64,000 nucleotides of DNA from Hexactinellida sp. DTS-2022 (taxonomy: Eukaryota > Porifera > Hexactinellida), in NCBI GenBank assembly GCA_028753945.1, contig JAPNXP010000012.1, positions 4,920,501-4,984,500 of the forward strand, read 5' to 3'. The position numbers and the translations under genes were made by a program. This document shows, in pieces, positions 42,445-52,976 of the stretch. Numbering within the stretch: the stretch's first letter is position 1; every line of letters begins with the position of its first letter. Below the pieces are notes generated by a model. That model was given only the letters and a program-made list of their open reading frames with translations. It ran no database searches and had not been told where the DNA came from.

Positions 42445-43806
42445 ATGGTTTTCAAGTGTCTTTCGAATATCATCACTGCAGCCTGCTTGTTCCACTCAGT
42501 GGTCACAACTCTTCCATTTGATCCTTACGACGACAAGACTGCATTCTCGATAGCCTGGGTGCATCCGAATGACGTCACAGACCTGGTCTCTCTCCACTCC
42601 TCTCGCTACGAGCCGCTGAAGCTGCGAACTGCCGCGAATGAGGCCTACACCTGCTACATCCCCCTGGCCCCCCTAACGCAAGAGGAGGAGGGATCGATAC
42701 AGTCCCGAGAAGACAGCATTCAGTTCTCAGACGTTCTCGAGCCCTTCTTTCTGTCCGACCGGTGCCACTACCGAGTTGAGGGCTTCTGGACCTACGAGGT
42801 CTGTCACAGCAAGCACCTGCGTCAGTACCACAAGGACGACAGCAAGGGGAAGAAAGCTGGCGTTGTATCGTCCGACTACAATCTCGGGAACTTCGACACG
42901 CCCCCTGACCACTACCACACCCTGCCCCTACCCCGTGTCGCCTACAGCGGATTCTCGCTTCCCTACTACGAAGTTAAGCTAAGGAAAGGATCCACATGCG
43001 ATTTGCTGGGCGGGAGAAGTCGGCAGACGTCTGTCAAGTACGTTTGCAATCCCTACGGCGAGCACAACGAGCTCCTGCAGATAGAGGAGGTGAGCACCTG
43101 CTACTACTCGGTTGTGTTCGGTACCGGCTTCCTGTGTCGGCTCTCAGCCTTCCTAAGCAGCGCCGCCCAGTGGGAGGAGATCCAGTGCGTGGCGGAGACA
43201 GACAGCTCGGACTCGGGGGAGCCTCTGGCTGCAGCCGCCGTCAGAGGGGAGGGAGAGGCCTTCGGGGGGAAGGGGGCTCACAGGACACCAGCTGCTGCCG
43301 AGTATACGGACGGAGTTCCTTTCGTGCAGACACCTAAGGTCGTCGGGGAGAACATGGGCCACAAGTTCCTGGCTGGGGAAATATGCCTACAGGGCGGGGG
43401 GACTGGCTGGTGGAAGTACGAGTTCTGCTACGCCGACTACGTGAAGCAGTTTCATATCGATAAGGCAGGGAAACAGGAGATCCGCTTGGGCACTTGGGAC
43501 CAGGAGTCTCACATCAGTTGGTTCGACGAGAACAAGTCCAGAAGCAAGCTTATAACTCAGAGCACCGTGTTGCACTTCTACACAGACGGAGACGTCTGCG
43601 ATGAGACAGGCACTCAGCGTGTCGTGGTGGTTAAAATGAGATGTGTGCAGACTGGCAGTATGGAGCAGGTGATACTGTACTTAGAGGAGCCAAAGGTGTG
43701 CGAGTACCTGCTTACAGTGGAGTCTCGCATGTTCTGCGAGCTCATGGAGAGCGTGGGGGACCATGGACTGTTTCAAGTGAATATGAAAGTAGAGGAACGA
43801 GAATAA
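42445..43806 (+). CDS. ERLEC1: ERLEC1/OS-9-type ER lectin with two MRH domains
   Basis: The 453-residue, intronless product starts with a signal peptide (about residues 1-22, ending VVTTLPFDPYDD). Two mannose-6-phosphate-receptor-homology (PRKCSH) domains are visible. The first, at about residues 95-240, contains CHYRVEGFWTYEVCHSKHLRQYH. The second, at about 310-445, contains GWWKYEFCYADYVKQFH and then VVVKMRC and EPKVCEYLLTVES. Two such domains distinguish ERLEC1 (erlectin) from OS-9, which has one. The lectin recognises trimmed N-glycans on misfolded proteins and hands them to the SEL1L-HRD1 ubiquitin ligase in ER-associated degradation. A glycine/alanine-rich linker (about 255-290) separates the domains. 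Confidence 0.92.
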   Translation: MVFKCLSNIITAACLFHSVVTTLPFDPYDDKTAFSIAWVHPNDVTDLVSLHSSRYEPLKLRTAANEAYTCYIPLAPLTQEEEGSIQSREDSIQFSDVLEPFFLSDRCHYRVEGFWTYEVCHSKHLRQYHKDDSKGKKAGVVSSDYNLGNFDTPPDHYHTLPLPRVAYSGFSLPYYEVKLRKGSTCDLLGGRSRQTSVKYVCNPYGEHNELLQIEEVSTCYYSVVFGTGFLCRLSAFLSSAAQWEEIQCVAETDSSDSGEPLAAAAVRGEGEAFGGKGAHRTPAAAEYTDGVPFVQTPKVVGENMGHKFLAGEICLQGGGTGWWKYEFCYADYVKQFHIDKAGKQEIRLGTWDQESHISWFDENKSRSKLITQSTVLHFYTDGDVCDETGTQRVVVVKMRCVQTGSMEQVILYLEEPKVCEYLLTVESRMFCELMESVGDHGLFQVNMKVEERE

Positions 43807-45120
43807 TAATTGATAGCTAGTTAAAATGTAAGTTAAATTGTGTTCATATTAAATGCTGCAGGTTTGAGTAGTTATATTTAATTAATTAATTACTATAGTA
43901 TGGTGGCCCAGTTCTAATCTCACTGCCTTTATTTCTCCGTAGACGGTGCCCTGACCACACCTATATACATTGAGGGCTGAAAATTGGCATGTAGCTGCGG
44001 AGTGACTGTCTAATTTGCACGGTTTTTGATCAAAAAATTTAACACTTATTTAAACTAATTATGGCTCATAGCATGAAATAATTAATAGTGAGCTCGATAA
44101 AATTTACATACTTGGATAGATAATTAAATTCTGCACCTTTTGGCGAATCACAATTGTTCAATTTAGCCTCGGTTTGTGCAATAATTGGGGTGCCAATTTC
44201 CTATGTTTCCTCACACTTCAGATTCAGTAAAACTGTAAATCAATTTCCATTGTTTCAACTTATAATTAGTGGCTAGACTTGTTAATTAAACATAATCACA
44301 TAAAAGACCAAACTGCAAACTACATTAAATATTAATTATTTATCAAATTCACATGAAACCCTCCTCTCCTTCTCCAATTCAACCTTCTTGTTATTCAATC
44401 GTTAGTAGTTCCATAAGTCTTGTATTTCGTGTTCAGCATTGATACGACAGCTACAGGTTGATAGTGCAGTCATCGAAGAAGTTTTGGATATAAAGAATAT
44501 CTCTTATCTCAATTAATTCTTTGATAAACTTGAGTGGCTCTCCTTCATTATGTCTATTTTGAATAAAATATTCTAGCAGTTGATTTGCTATTTCTTCAGA
44601 CTGCGAAACAGTTTTAATTAATTATACGTCATGTGAGATATAATACGTCATAATGCAATAGGATTATAGGAACTGTCATGGAAATTTGGTCCCTCTGAGG
44701 TTTGTGTTTATTTAGTTATCGTATTTACTAGAATAGTAGCTAGGCGATCTTTCGCCATATTGGGACCAAAAATTTTATGATTAAGCCTGTCACTTGAAAA
44801 TTGGGCCCCGAAAAAGTGATCCGGCACCATTATTCAATGGAGAAAATGGTCCTAGGACCAGTTTTCCATGGAATATTGGTCCCCCGGACGAAAATTTCGG
44901 GGACCAATTTCCAGTGACAGAACTACAAGTTAAGGAAGTCATACAAATAAGTTGTAGAATTGTCATGGACTCATGGTATGGTAGTTAAACTGTCATGGCT
45001 AGAATATCCATGGTTAAAATTATACAAGGTAGTTTAACTGTCATGGTGAACTGTCATACAACAGCACAATTGATACACTATAAGCTTATATCAAATAAAT
45101 TAACTATCTATATATCTATA
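43807..45120. other. 1.3-kb intergenic region, one inverted-repeat element
   Basis: No gene was found. The element at 44787-44920 and several gtcatgg/ctgtcat repeats at about 44938-45060 are the only structure noted. Confidence 0.55.
44787..44920. mobile_element. 134-bp inverted-repeat element (ctgtcact ends)
   Basis: The left end ctgtcacttgaaaattgggc and the inverse of the right end (ctgtcactggaaattggtcc) match closely, and ccccgaaa continues in both. The interior repeats ggtcc and ggacca motifs. No clear target duplication is seen, so superfamily is not assigned. Confidence 0.65.
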
Positions 45121-46068
45121 TTATAAATGGGAATGTTCGAACATATAAACCCTTATAGCAGAATAGAAAGACACAATCCTAATTATCTGGAAATCATCTG
45201 TCATTTCCAAATCCCTTAATATAGTGTCATCATGTTCAGGAGTGTTGTAGTATCTCAGTCGACCGCCTCGATACCACACGGCTAATTTCTTTGATGAATC
45301 ATTTGCAATCAGTACGTTACTTAACGGGTCTAAACAGATGTACCTCGAGTATGGTAAGGTTTTATTATTTAATTTAACACTTTCAAGCAGTTCATCGTTT
45401 GTAATCGAGAATCTTAAAATAGTTAGATTTCTATTGTCACCGAGGAGCCGACTAGCAAATAATAATTTTTTATCCGACTGCGGTTCTTCGTTGAGCACTA
45501 TCATTGTATCTCCTCTTATTTTGAGTGCTATAGGACTACCAGATGTGTAAGCTGTAAATGTTCTTATTTTCTGAATATCGTGAGAGTATATGTTGATACG
45601 ATTATCCCCCTTTTCCCATAAATATAAATACTCGTTTTCACCACAATCGAAAATGCATGGGCCAAGTACCGCATTGTAGCTGTATTTTGAATTGTAGCCA
45701 TTGTATATAATTAGTCCTCTCTTCACTCTATCAGTAAATAAATCAATTATTATGTGATCTGAGAAATATATTTTATGTGTATATTCCTGTGCCTTATTAA
45801 ACTTGGTAACGAGGTACCCCTCGATTGTATAAATAAGTATATATCCATTGTTTTGCCGCGATTGTCTCGAAGTGCCGCATATTGCTATCAGTTGTTTGGT
45901 GGGATGGAGGCAAAGTGCATTTGTTGGGATTTCAGTTGAGAAACTCCTGTACGTGTTTTTGAAGCTTTTTGAACGTATCTCTTTGTTTCTCTTAAGGACA
46001 ATTGGAATTTCGTTTTTCTGTCTTTTGGAAAATACTTCCACACGCTCACTTGAGGGACGTTTCCTCAT
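45121..46068 (-). CDS. Diverged propeller-like protein (315 aa), minus strand
   Basis: This intronless frame has a basic N-terminus (MRKRPSSERVEVFSKRQ), followed by repeated beta-strand units: NALCLHPTKQLIAICGT followed by GYILIYTIEGYLVTKF, NEYLYLWEKGDNRINIYS, and SRYICLDPLSNVLIAN followed by KLAVWYRGGRLRYY. The YICLDPLSNVLIANDSS unit followed by a V-x-x-x-GG turn is NHL-like. I think it is the third member of the local propeller group. The basic N-terminus could be a nuclear or RNA-binding segment. No orthologue was recognised and the protein evolves fast, so function is open. Confidence 0.62.
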   Translation of the reverse strand: MRKRPSSERVEVFSKRQKNEIPIVLKRNKEIRSKSFKNTYRSFSTEIPTNALCLHPTKQLIAICGTSRQSRQNNGYILIYTIEGYLVTKFNKAQEYTHKIYFSDHIIIDLFTDRVKRGLIIYNGYNSKYSYNAVLGPCIFDCGENEYLYLWEKGDNRINIYSHDIQKIRTFTAYTSGSPIALKIRGDTMIVLNEEPQSDKKLLFASRLLGDNRNLTILRFSITNDELLESVKLNNKTLPYSRYICLDPLSNVLIANDSSKKLAVWYRGGRLRYYNTPEHDDTILRDLEMTDDFQIIRIVSFYSAIRVYMFEHSHL

Positions 46069-46861
46069 ACTAATTGCAAACTAATAATTAGTTCATATAT
46101 ATTTTAACTTTTCATAGCACCCTTTTGGATATTAGCTATTCCAAAAACTGCTAGTATGTACCAGTACTTATCTCTTATTTGAGACTTGCAATAGTTTAGC
46201 ATTCTCGTATAATTTCTTAATTAGCTCCTGTACGTGCTCCATATATTATGTCTAAGTAGTCAACAATTCCTAGAAAGCAGGTTATGTATGGGCTCTTATA
46301 AACCGTCTACTAAAATTAATGATGAGCGAATCCTTTTCTCCCTTGGGCTATTCTAAATTAATATAACACAACAACGAATATTTACTGTAATTAATTGAAT
46401 GAAATTAATTTAATTGTACAAGAATATTCCTGCAAAACAACCTTACTAAAGCTTATTAGACTTCACTAATCAATATATAATTATTACAAGTTGAAACATT
46501 TAATCAGATTTAACACTTTCAATTGAAAGCCCAAATTGATTGTGAAGAGCTATGAGACGCAGAATTTTATGCTGAACTGAACCCAAAAATGCAATTAAAA
46601 AATGTGGCTTTATTATACGTAACATATTTGAGTATGGCCCAGACAATTTTTTAAGGTGTCAAAATGTGTCCCAAAAATTCAAATTCTAAATTCGGGCCAC
46701 GAGATGTACACTAGACACTTATCCTACGTCACTTACAGTTTTGGCTGGACAGCCGTCACGGAGAAAAAAAATTAATCAGACCCCCAACCATACAGTGCCA
46801 CAATTAATTAAGAGTGACACTTCGGCACACCTGTAATTTTAGATTTTTATACTATTCTCTC
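46069..46861. other. Intergenic, no gene seen
   Basis: AT-rich spacer between the divergently oriented propeller gene and NASP, probably containing both promoters. Nothing specific is recognisable. Confidence 0.5.
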
Positions 46862-47038
46862 CAGTGTATTATACAGCCATTTGTAAATACGCTCCTAATC
46901 CTGGTCTAATCCAATTTTCATACGCCTAAAACACAAATTAATGTTACGGTATAGATTCCAATTTTTTTCGCGCTCCTAATTAATTTTTCCCCTAAAATCA
47001 TACTCCAAAAGGAGCGTCTCGCGCTCCTGGATAATTCC
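46862..47038 (-). repeat. Dispersed ~180-bp repeat, copy 2 (upstream of NASP)
   Basis: Inverted relative to the copy at 25797-25976. The shared ends are ggaattatc (minus strand, at 47038) and ctgtataatacactg (at 46862). It stops 30 bp before the NASP start codon. Confidence 0.82.
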
Positions 47039-47068
47039 CTGATTCTCTCTAATCCGCGTATAGCTTGA

Positions 47069-48238
47069 ATGGCTGAATCACACAGTTCTACGGACGCTAA
47101 AGGCACGCCCTCAGAAGACCCGGCTGCTGCGGGTAAGGCTCCAGAGGCCCCCGACTCTCTGTCTAGCCCCGGCGCTGGGGCCGCAGAGGCGGGGCGGAAG
47201 GGCAGCCAGGGAGAGGAGTCGGATTATTCCCAGGGGGAGTCCGATCTGGAGGCGGACCCCCCTGAGCTTCTGGACCCGGAGCAGCTGGAGGAGCGACTGG
47301 GCGAGGCTCGGAAAGCCGTGGTTTGCGGGCGATACGAAGCGGCGACGCAACTGCTGCCGTCCTGTCTGGCCACGATCACCGGGGAGGCGGGAGAGCTCAG
47401 TGAGAAGCTGGCGGAGCCGCACTACCTGTACGGCAGGAGTCTGTTTGAGTGCGCGCGCGTCGGGGCTGGGGTTATCGGGGAGGGGGTCCTGAAGGAGAAT
47501 CCCGACAAGAACAAGGAAGACAGCTGCGAGGACCACACGGAGAGCACAGAGGAGGTGAATGAGACAGAACCCAACAACTTCGAGGTAGCCTGGGAGAACC
47601 TGGAAGTGAGTCGGGTTATTTGTTCGAAACAGCTGGAGCATAGCTCGGATGTGTCGGTTGCTAAGATACTGCTGGAGGTGCTGACCTGTCTGGGAGAGCT
47701 GCAAGTGGAGACCGGCTGCTACGAGAAGGCAGCAGCTGACTACTCAGACTGTCTCCAGCTGCTGAGCAGGTTCCCGGCGGCTTGCACGCAGCAGTTTGTA
47801 GGCGCCACTCACTTCAGCATAGGGCTGGCCTACTCCCTGGCAGGGGAGCACCAACAGGCAGCGGAGGCTCTGAGGAATGCACTCGATTTGTTGAATGCGC
47901 TGTTGGGAGAGCAGCAGGAGGGGAGCCCCGAGGCTGGCTCTCTCCAGGAGCTGGTCGATGAGATTACACCGAGACTAGCAGAGGCTCTAGACCAGGCCAG
48001 AGACAAGGTAGAGCTGTCAAAATTCCAGGCTCAGTCGGGCCAACCGAGTAGCTCTAATGGAGAGAAGAAATCTGTAATTGTTCCTCCTAGCGAACCAATG
48101 GAGTCTGTTAAAGTCAACGATATTTCTCACCTGGTGCGTAAGAAGCGACCTGTCGAGGAGGTGGCAGGGTGTCCGAGTGGTACCACCAGTCCCAAGAAAG
48201 CCAAGAGCGAGCCAGAGGTTTATCCAGATGAGGTGTAG
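47069..48238 (+). CDS. NASP: NASP/SHNi-TPR histone H3-H4 chaperone
   Basis: The 389-residue, intronless protein opens with an acidic, S/G/E-rich disordered region (1-65). TPR motifs follow: KAVVCGRYEAATQLLPSCLA with LAEPHYLYGRSLFECARV, a short acidic interruption (about 150-170), then ELQVETGCYEKAAADYSDCL and THFSIGLAYSLAGEHQQAAE. The C-terminal part contains the diagnostic NDISHLVRKKRP and a lysine-rich nuclear-localisation signal (SPKKAKSE). The interrupted TPR and this tail define the SHNi-TPR family. NASP keeps a soluble pool of H3-H4 and supplies chromatin assembly. The acidic loop is much shorter than in vertebrate testis NASP. A dispersed repeat abuts its start. Confidence 0.92.
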   Translation: MAESHSSTDAKGTPSEDPAAAGKAPEAPDSLSSPGAGAAEAGRKGSQGEESDYSQGESDLEADPPELLDPEQLEERLGEARKAVVCGRYEAATQLLPSCLATITGEAGELSEKLAEPHYLYGRSLFECARVGAGVIGEGVLKENPDKNKEDSCEDHTESTEEVNETEPNNFEVAWENLEVSRVICSKQLEHSSDVSVAKILLEVLTCLGELQVETGCYEKAAADYSDCLQLLSRFPAACTQQFVGATHFSIGLAYSLAGEHQQAAEALRNALDLLNALLGEQQEGSPEAGSLQELVDEITPRLAEALDQARDKVELSKFQAQSGQPSSSNGEKKSVIVPPSEPMESVKVNDISHLVRKKRPVEEVAGCPSGTTSPKKAKSEPEVYPDEV

Positions 48239-48961
48239 GTCTGGTAGGTTAGTTGGTACAGCAGATTGGTACAGAAATTCATTTTGTTAATTTCAAACAT
48301 CACAACTTAGCACTTTAGAAGATTGGTACACACAATATATTTCTCATCTAGTTCTGTTTGTGTTGATTTGCTGGCAAATGGTTTATTGCATAATTCAGTG
48401 TAATTTTAACAACAGTTCCAAGGTAATACATTTATGGATCACAAGTTAGATTAATTATCTACATGATTTCGAATAGTTGTTATAATTACATAACATCACA
48501 AGATTCTAATAATATATTTGGACTACATAATTTTGCTTGTATAACTAGTGAATTTGTTGCAAGCAAGCATGTCTGCCGTTTCGTATGAAATTTAAATATT
48601 CGCTAATTAATAAGAAGAGTAAACTTCCAGTAGATTGAACCTGGTTATTGTGCATGCAGCCGTACGTTTATGAAACAGAACTGTAATCTAATTTAGCTGA
48701 CTTAAGAATACATATTATGCAAGAATTAGTTACTATATTGTGAATTCCTTGATACCACTATGAACTTAATAAACCACTGCACACATATGCACATTCATTT
48801 AGATATTCATTAATTCAGAAAGATTAGGTGGATTCTTATTTATAAGCTTATTGTAAAAGAACTGACACTCACATAATATTGTAGATATTACTGCTTTATA
48901 TTTTATAATAGTTGTGGTATTATACGTATTAGGTTATACTATACTATAGTCAGCACTACAT
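48239..48961. other. Intergenic, no gene seen
   Basis: AT-rich 3' flank of NASP and 5' flank of the TRIC gene. No reading frame or repeat worth naming. Confidence 0.55.
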
Positions 48962-51875
48962 ATGGGAAGTGAAACAGCTGATGTGTTTACTACATCCGTA
49001 CAGTCGTTGCATTCAGTAGGAGAGTGGTTAGTGCGAGATGTCGATCCTAGAATCTACGCAATAACACACTCGATATTGGTCGCTTACAAAATGAGACAGA
49101 ACGAAATTGAGGGTCGATTATTCGCGATTAGATACCCAATTGCTTCTTGTGCTACTCACTTCATTGTCTCTCAATTTGGTACAATTCTGAGTAACATTTT
49201 ACTCGGTCTCTCTCCCCTACAAGTTTGCATTAACCCTCAAGACCTGTTCATTTCCTTCCTAGTATGGTACCTCGTGTTCTTCTGTCCGTCGGACGTCGTG
49301 TTCAATCTACTCGGCCTCCTGCCCTTACGAATTGTGCTAGAGGTTATCCACGAGGTGAAGAGAGCCATCAATGTTAACCTAGGAGTCCTGCAGGCTTCAA
49401 AGGTGTACCCGGAAGCCTGGACTGTCATGGCTCTTATAGGAACAATAAAGGGGTCAGGCACAAACTGGGGGATCACGTTCTCTCGTCTGATTACCAACTC
49501 TCCTCTCGCCAGTGAGCACGAGCTTATCAAGTTTGTAGGCGCCACTAGACTGAGCCTCGCAGTCGCTATTCTCCTGGGTCTGTCGCAGGTGGGGACATTG
49601 GACCTGGATCCCATGGCCCTGCTATGTGTGGTCGCTACCGTAATGATAGCTGTTAGGCTAGGGTCGCTGGTGTACCAATGGGGAGACCCGTTCTCTTCTC
49701 TGCAGGGGTTTATATGGAGACCGTTCGTACTGTCGATATCAGAGGAAGATGAACTTGTGGACAACTATCAATGCGAGGTTAGTTTGACACTTCTAAATAT
49801 TTAAGGGATAATTCTATAATTTTATTCGATTTTGGTAACTCTTTATTTATTTATTGTTTACACGAGATCACTAGTTAATATATAATTCAATATTATTATT
49901 TTACATAAAGTGTACATTGTATGTAGAATTGGCCTTTTTCAACCCGCATTCGTTAGCGCCTACTCTCTCCTTTGTGGACTCGCGAGTTCTCATCACATGT
50001 GTGGAGTTGCTATAGTGTATAACTCTGTTGATTTGCTCAATCCACTCCTCTCTATCCTCCGTGCTCTCTGCACACAGGTAATAGCTCCGCCACGGAGTTA
50101 TAAGAGTGAAAGTGAACTCGTTAGGAGGCCCGCGGGAGTGCTTAACATGCCCTGTCTCCACGCGGTACCCGTCCACTGTAGCTCCTATAGTCAGGTCCCC
50201 ACTGGCATAGGGGAACAGCTTATTCCGCGAATAGACTACATGCGTGTTGTGTAGCGTGAACCATCGCTCTCTCCAGCTGTCCATCTTGCCCTCCCCGGCT
50301 TTCCACAGCCGCCCTGTCTTTAGGAACCGCGGGACGGCGCCCGCGTCTACTGTGGTACTGCGTGCGTTGGATTTGGTTTCCAGCGCGGGGGTGGAGCTAT
50401 ACCTGGATAGTCTGATGGCCTCGGGCACTAGGATGTGTACGGGCTGTCTCTCTCGGGGAACAGTCGCCTGGACCCTGAGGATGCAACAGTACCAGTCGAA
50501 TATCTCTTCATTCTGCCCGCTCGTTAGGAATATCTGCTTAACAATCCTGTCCTTCCATCTAGCCGATCTGTTCATCTTAGCTGAGTGCGGATTTGGAGTT
50601 TGGTACTCGCTTTTCGGAGAGGTTCTTGAGCTCGACTTCTTGGAGAGCTTTTCCTTCTCCCACGAGACCCTGATGCAGTACTCCCATCCATCCTGGCCCC
50701 ATAGGTTCTCTACGAACACTTCTGCTGAGGCCAGCGGTATCACGTCCTCCGGTTGTAACCCGCCTCCCTTCACCAAACACTCCAGCACCTGTTTCTCACT
50801 GTCCAGCACCACATACTGCAGGTTCCACTCGTTCTCGCTTAACTTCGATCTCTTGGATAGGATGCCCACCCTTCTCTTCTCCCCGAACATGTTGCTATCT
50901 TCTCCCGTTGTGAATCCTCTTTTGACATATTTCTTTCTTATGAATTGAGACCTCACGAATGCGTTTAGTTGAGCTAGACTCTTTTTATACGAGCTGGGGA
51001 GATATTTTTCCAATTCGTTGTTAATCTGTCTATTCCCTCTTCGTTCTAGCACACACGATATATCCTCTTGACTAAGCTGATCATCATCCAGTATCTTAAC
51101 TTCACAGGCTCCCTCGCCCATGCTTTTATGCACTAATGCACACTCTCCACATATTAACACTCCGTGCTCCACGTCACAGTGCGTAGGACCCCCTGTGTTG
51201 CAGTCGGCACATAGGTTGTTGTCTTCTAGATATCTAAGTTGACCTTCACTCGCAATATAAGTCATTTTAAGTATTTCTTATGTTTTACAATCATGACTAT
51301 GTGCCCCTATTTATACTATCAACGGTGTTAGATAGTTTTGCAGACGAATTTAAGAATTTGATTTTTGCCTACCTTTTATTATGTTATACTGATACTAATA
51401 CGTATGTTTTCAATTTACCTATGTAATGTATGAATATTAATCAAATCTTTCCGATAATAACTTAGTTTGTGATGCTATATCTACTTTCTATTCACTTATA
51501 ATAGGTAAAATACCTAATTATTTGTATGTATTATTATAATTGGTTAAAATCACTATCTTTCTAATAAACTTTCAGTGCTAGTTATAATTTTACCAGAGTA
51601 TTTTTCCCTTTTCGTGATTTGGAATTACCTTGGAATTTCTCGAATCAGCGCGAATATAGTTTACTCTGTATTTTTGATGTAATGTCTATATAGTATTTTG
51701 ATTTATTTAGGATGGTCAAGGTAGTGGTATACCGAAATTCCGACCGATCTATTCCGAATCCAAAACACTGATAGACGGGGAGAGAGACAGCGAATCGGAT
51801 GACATCACTCTTAGTCTAGCCTTGAACCGAACTGGAATGGCGACCAGAAGCTCGAAGGTGAAGAAAACATCTTGA
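48962..51875 (+). CDS. TMEM38: TRIC-type trimeric intracellular cation channel (TMEM38), two exons
   Basis: Exon 1 (48962-49777) encodes 272 residues with about seven hydrophobic segments. Family landmarks are LVWYLVFFCPSDVVFN, the PIP2-binding helix HEVKRAINVNLGVLQAS (usually KEVxR, so the first basic residue is His130), WTVMALIGTIKGSG and WGDPFSSLQGFI. A gttagt donor at 49778 and an acceptor (atttatttag) ending at 51710 keep frame into exon 2 (51711-51875), a 54-residue hydrophilic tail ending SSKVKKTS. Total 326 residues, versus about 290-300 in vertebrates. Without splicing, the frame stops after nine intronic codons. TRIC channels carry K+ counter-ion current during Ca2+ release from the ER. 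The 1933-bp intron encloses an antisense gene. Confidence 0.9.
49901..51265 (-). CDS. ArfGAP plus dual PH protein (ADAP/centaurin-alpha-like), nested antisense in TRIC intron
   Basis: The 454-residue, intronless product has an N-terminal ArfGAP zinc finger with Cys19, Cys22, Cys39 and Cys42 (C-x2-C-x16-C-x2-C). Two PH-like domains follow, at about residues 125-265 (GILSKRSKLSENEWNLQYVVL) and 315-425 (KTGRLWKAGEGKMDSWRERWF; ending EDREEWIEQINRVI). This order is that of ADAP1/2, which bind phosphoinositides and act on Arf6. The catalytic arginine position (HRxLG in active ArfGAPs) is Lys47 (HKSMG), and the WASxNLG segment is absent, so GAP activity is doubtful. The whole gene lies inside the TRIC intron on the opposite strand, with its own roughly 445-bp upstream region. 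Confidence 0.85.
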   Translation of the reverse strand: MTYIASEGQLRYLEDNNLCADCNTGGPTHCDVEHGVLICGECALVHKSMGEGACEVKILDDDQLSQEDISCVLERRGNRQINNELEKYLPSSYKKSLAQLNAFVRSQFIRKKYVKRGFTTGEDSNMFGEKRRVGILSKRSKLSENEWNLQYVVLDSEKQVLECLVKGGGLQPEDVIPLASAEVFVENLWGQDGWEYCIRVSWEKEKLSKKSSSRTSPKSEYQTPNPHSAKMNRSARWKDRIVKQIFLTSGQNEEIFDWYCCILRVQATVPRERQPVHILVPEAIRLSRYSSTPALETKSNARSTTVDAGAVPRFLKTGRLWKAGEGKMDSWRERWFTLHNTHVVYSRNKLFPYASGDLTIGATVDGYRVETGHVKHSRGPPNEFTFTLITPWRSYYLCAESTEDREEWIEQINRVIHYSNSTHVMRTRESTKERVGANECGLKKANSTYNVHFM

Positions 51876-52159
51876 ATCATTCACATTATTGCTTTAGAGG
51901 AATAATTGAATCAATACATCAAATAATTCTACTTTCTACAAGTGGCAAATGCAATGTTTGCCAATTCAGATACATTATATTTAAAGTAGTTTGTAGTTAC
52001 TCATATTATTACTTATGTTTTATAGAATTACCATTACTAACTTCAGGTTGATGTATACAACGTATTACTAGCGATAATACAAATTTGGTCTAAATGTAAA
52101 TATAATTTATTCTATGCAATTTCTCCAGATATTATTTCTTCAAAAACTGAGTTAGAGAG

Positions 52160-52762
52160 ATGAGAGGATTCTTGTTTAGATTCTCAAACAGACTATTTTC
52201 AGAAAATAAGGGAGAATCCATTAAGAATGTACAGAAATTGACTTTCTATGGGAGATGCTACAAGAGTAGTCCTACACTGACGTCAGCGTTTACTGGCTGT
52301 ATTCTCCTCGCCCTGGGGGACCTGGCCCGTCAGCAGATTGTGGAGAAGAAGGGGAGACAGCACACTTTCAGAGAGACTGCCAAAATGGGGACTCTGGGCT
52401 TCATATGGGTAGGCCCCCTTATCAACACTTGGTACATGATTCTAGAGAGGAGGGTCAAGGCACGTGGGGTTAGGGGGACACTTATTAAGATCGCTTGTGA
52501 CCAAATATTTTTTGCACCCATCCTGATATTTTCAATTGTCAACTTCCTGAGGACTCCCAGTAGCAAGGAAGAGTTCAAGCAAGTTATGTCCACGGAGTAT
52601 TTGACTGTGCTAAAGACGAACTACTTTTTCTGGCCATTCGTTCAGTTTATAACTTTCTCGCTGATTCCCCTCAGTCTCCGAGTCGTGTGGGTTAATGGCG
52701 TATCGGTGGGGTGGAACACGTTCATATCCTGGGTAATATACGGGAAGAAAAATACTAAATAA
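52160..52762 (+). CDS. Mpv17/PMP22-family membrane protein
   Basis: The 200-residue, intronless product shows family landmarks: a short basic N-terminus, PTLTSAFTGCILLALGDLARQ (first helix with the GDxxxQ motif), GFIWVGPLINTWYMIL, KIACDQIFFAPI, and the signature KTNYFFWPFVQFITFSLIPL followed by RVVWVNGVSVGWNTFISW. Four membrane segments are expected. Members (MPV17, MPV17L2, PXMP2, yeast Sym1) sit in the mitochondrial inner or peroxisomal membrane and influence small-solute passage and mtDNA or mitoribosome maintenance. The positively charged N-terminus (RGFLFRFSNRLF) suggests mitochondria. Which paralogue it is cannot be told by eye. Confidence 0.9.
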   Translation: MRGFLFRFSNRLFSENKGESIKNVQKLTFYGRCYKSSPTLTSAFTGCILLALGDLARQQIVEKKGRQHTFRETAKMGTLGFIWVGPLINTWYMILERRVKARGVRGTLIKIACDQIFFAPILIFSIVNFLRTPSSKEEFKQVMSTEYLTVLKTNYFFWPFVQFITFSLIPLSLRVVWVNGVSVGWNTFISWVIYGKKNTK

Positions 52763-52976
52763 CTTTTTATTTACTTAATTACTAGTAATTAGTGAACAAT
52801 TTCACTTGTTTTAAAATAGGTATTTTTGTTTAATTGCTTCAGCATTTTTAGGTCTCCATTTTTGATACCCCTCATAATCTAATTTATGAATTAATTAATC
52901 CCTACCGTCTAATTTCCTCATAATATAAACTATGCCATGAGCTACAATTGTTAATACCGCACTAGTTAATAGTGAA

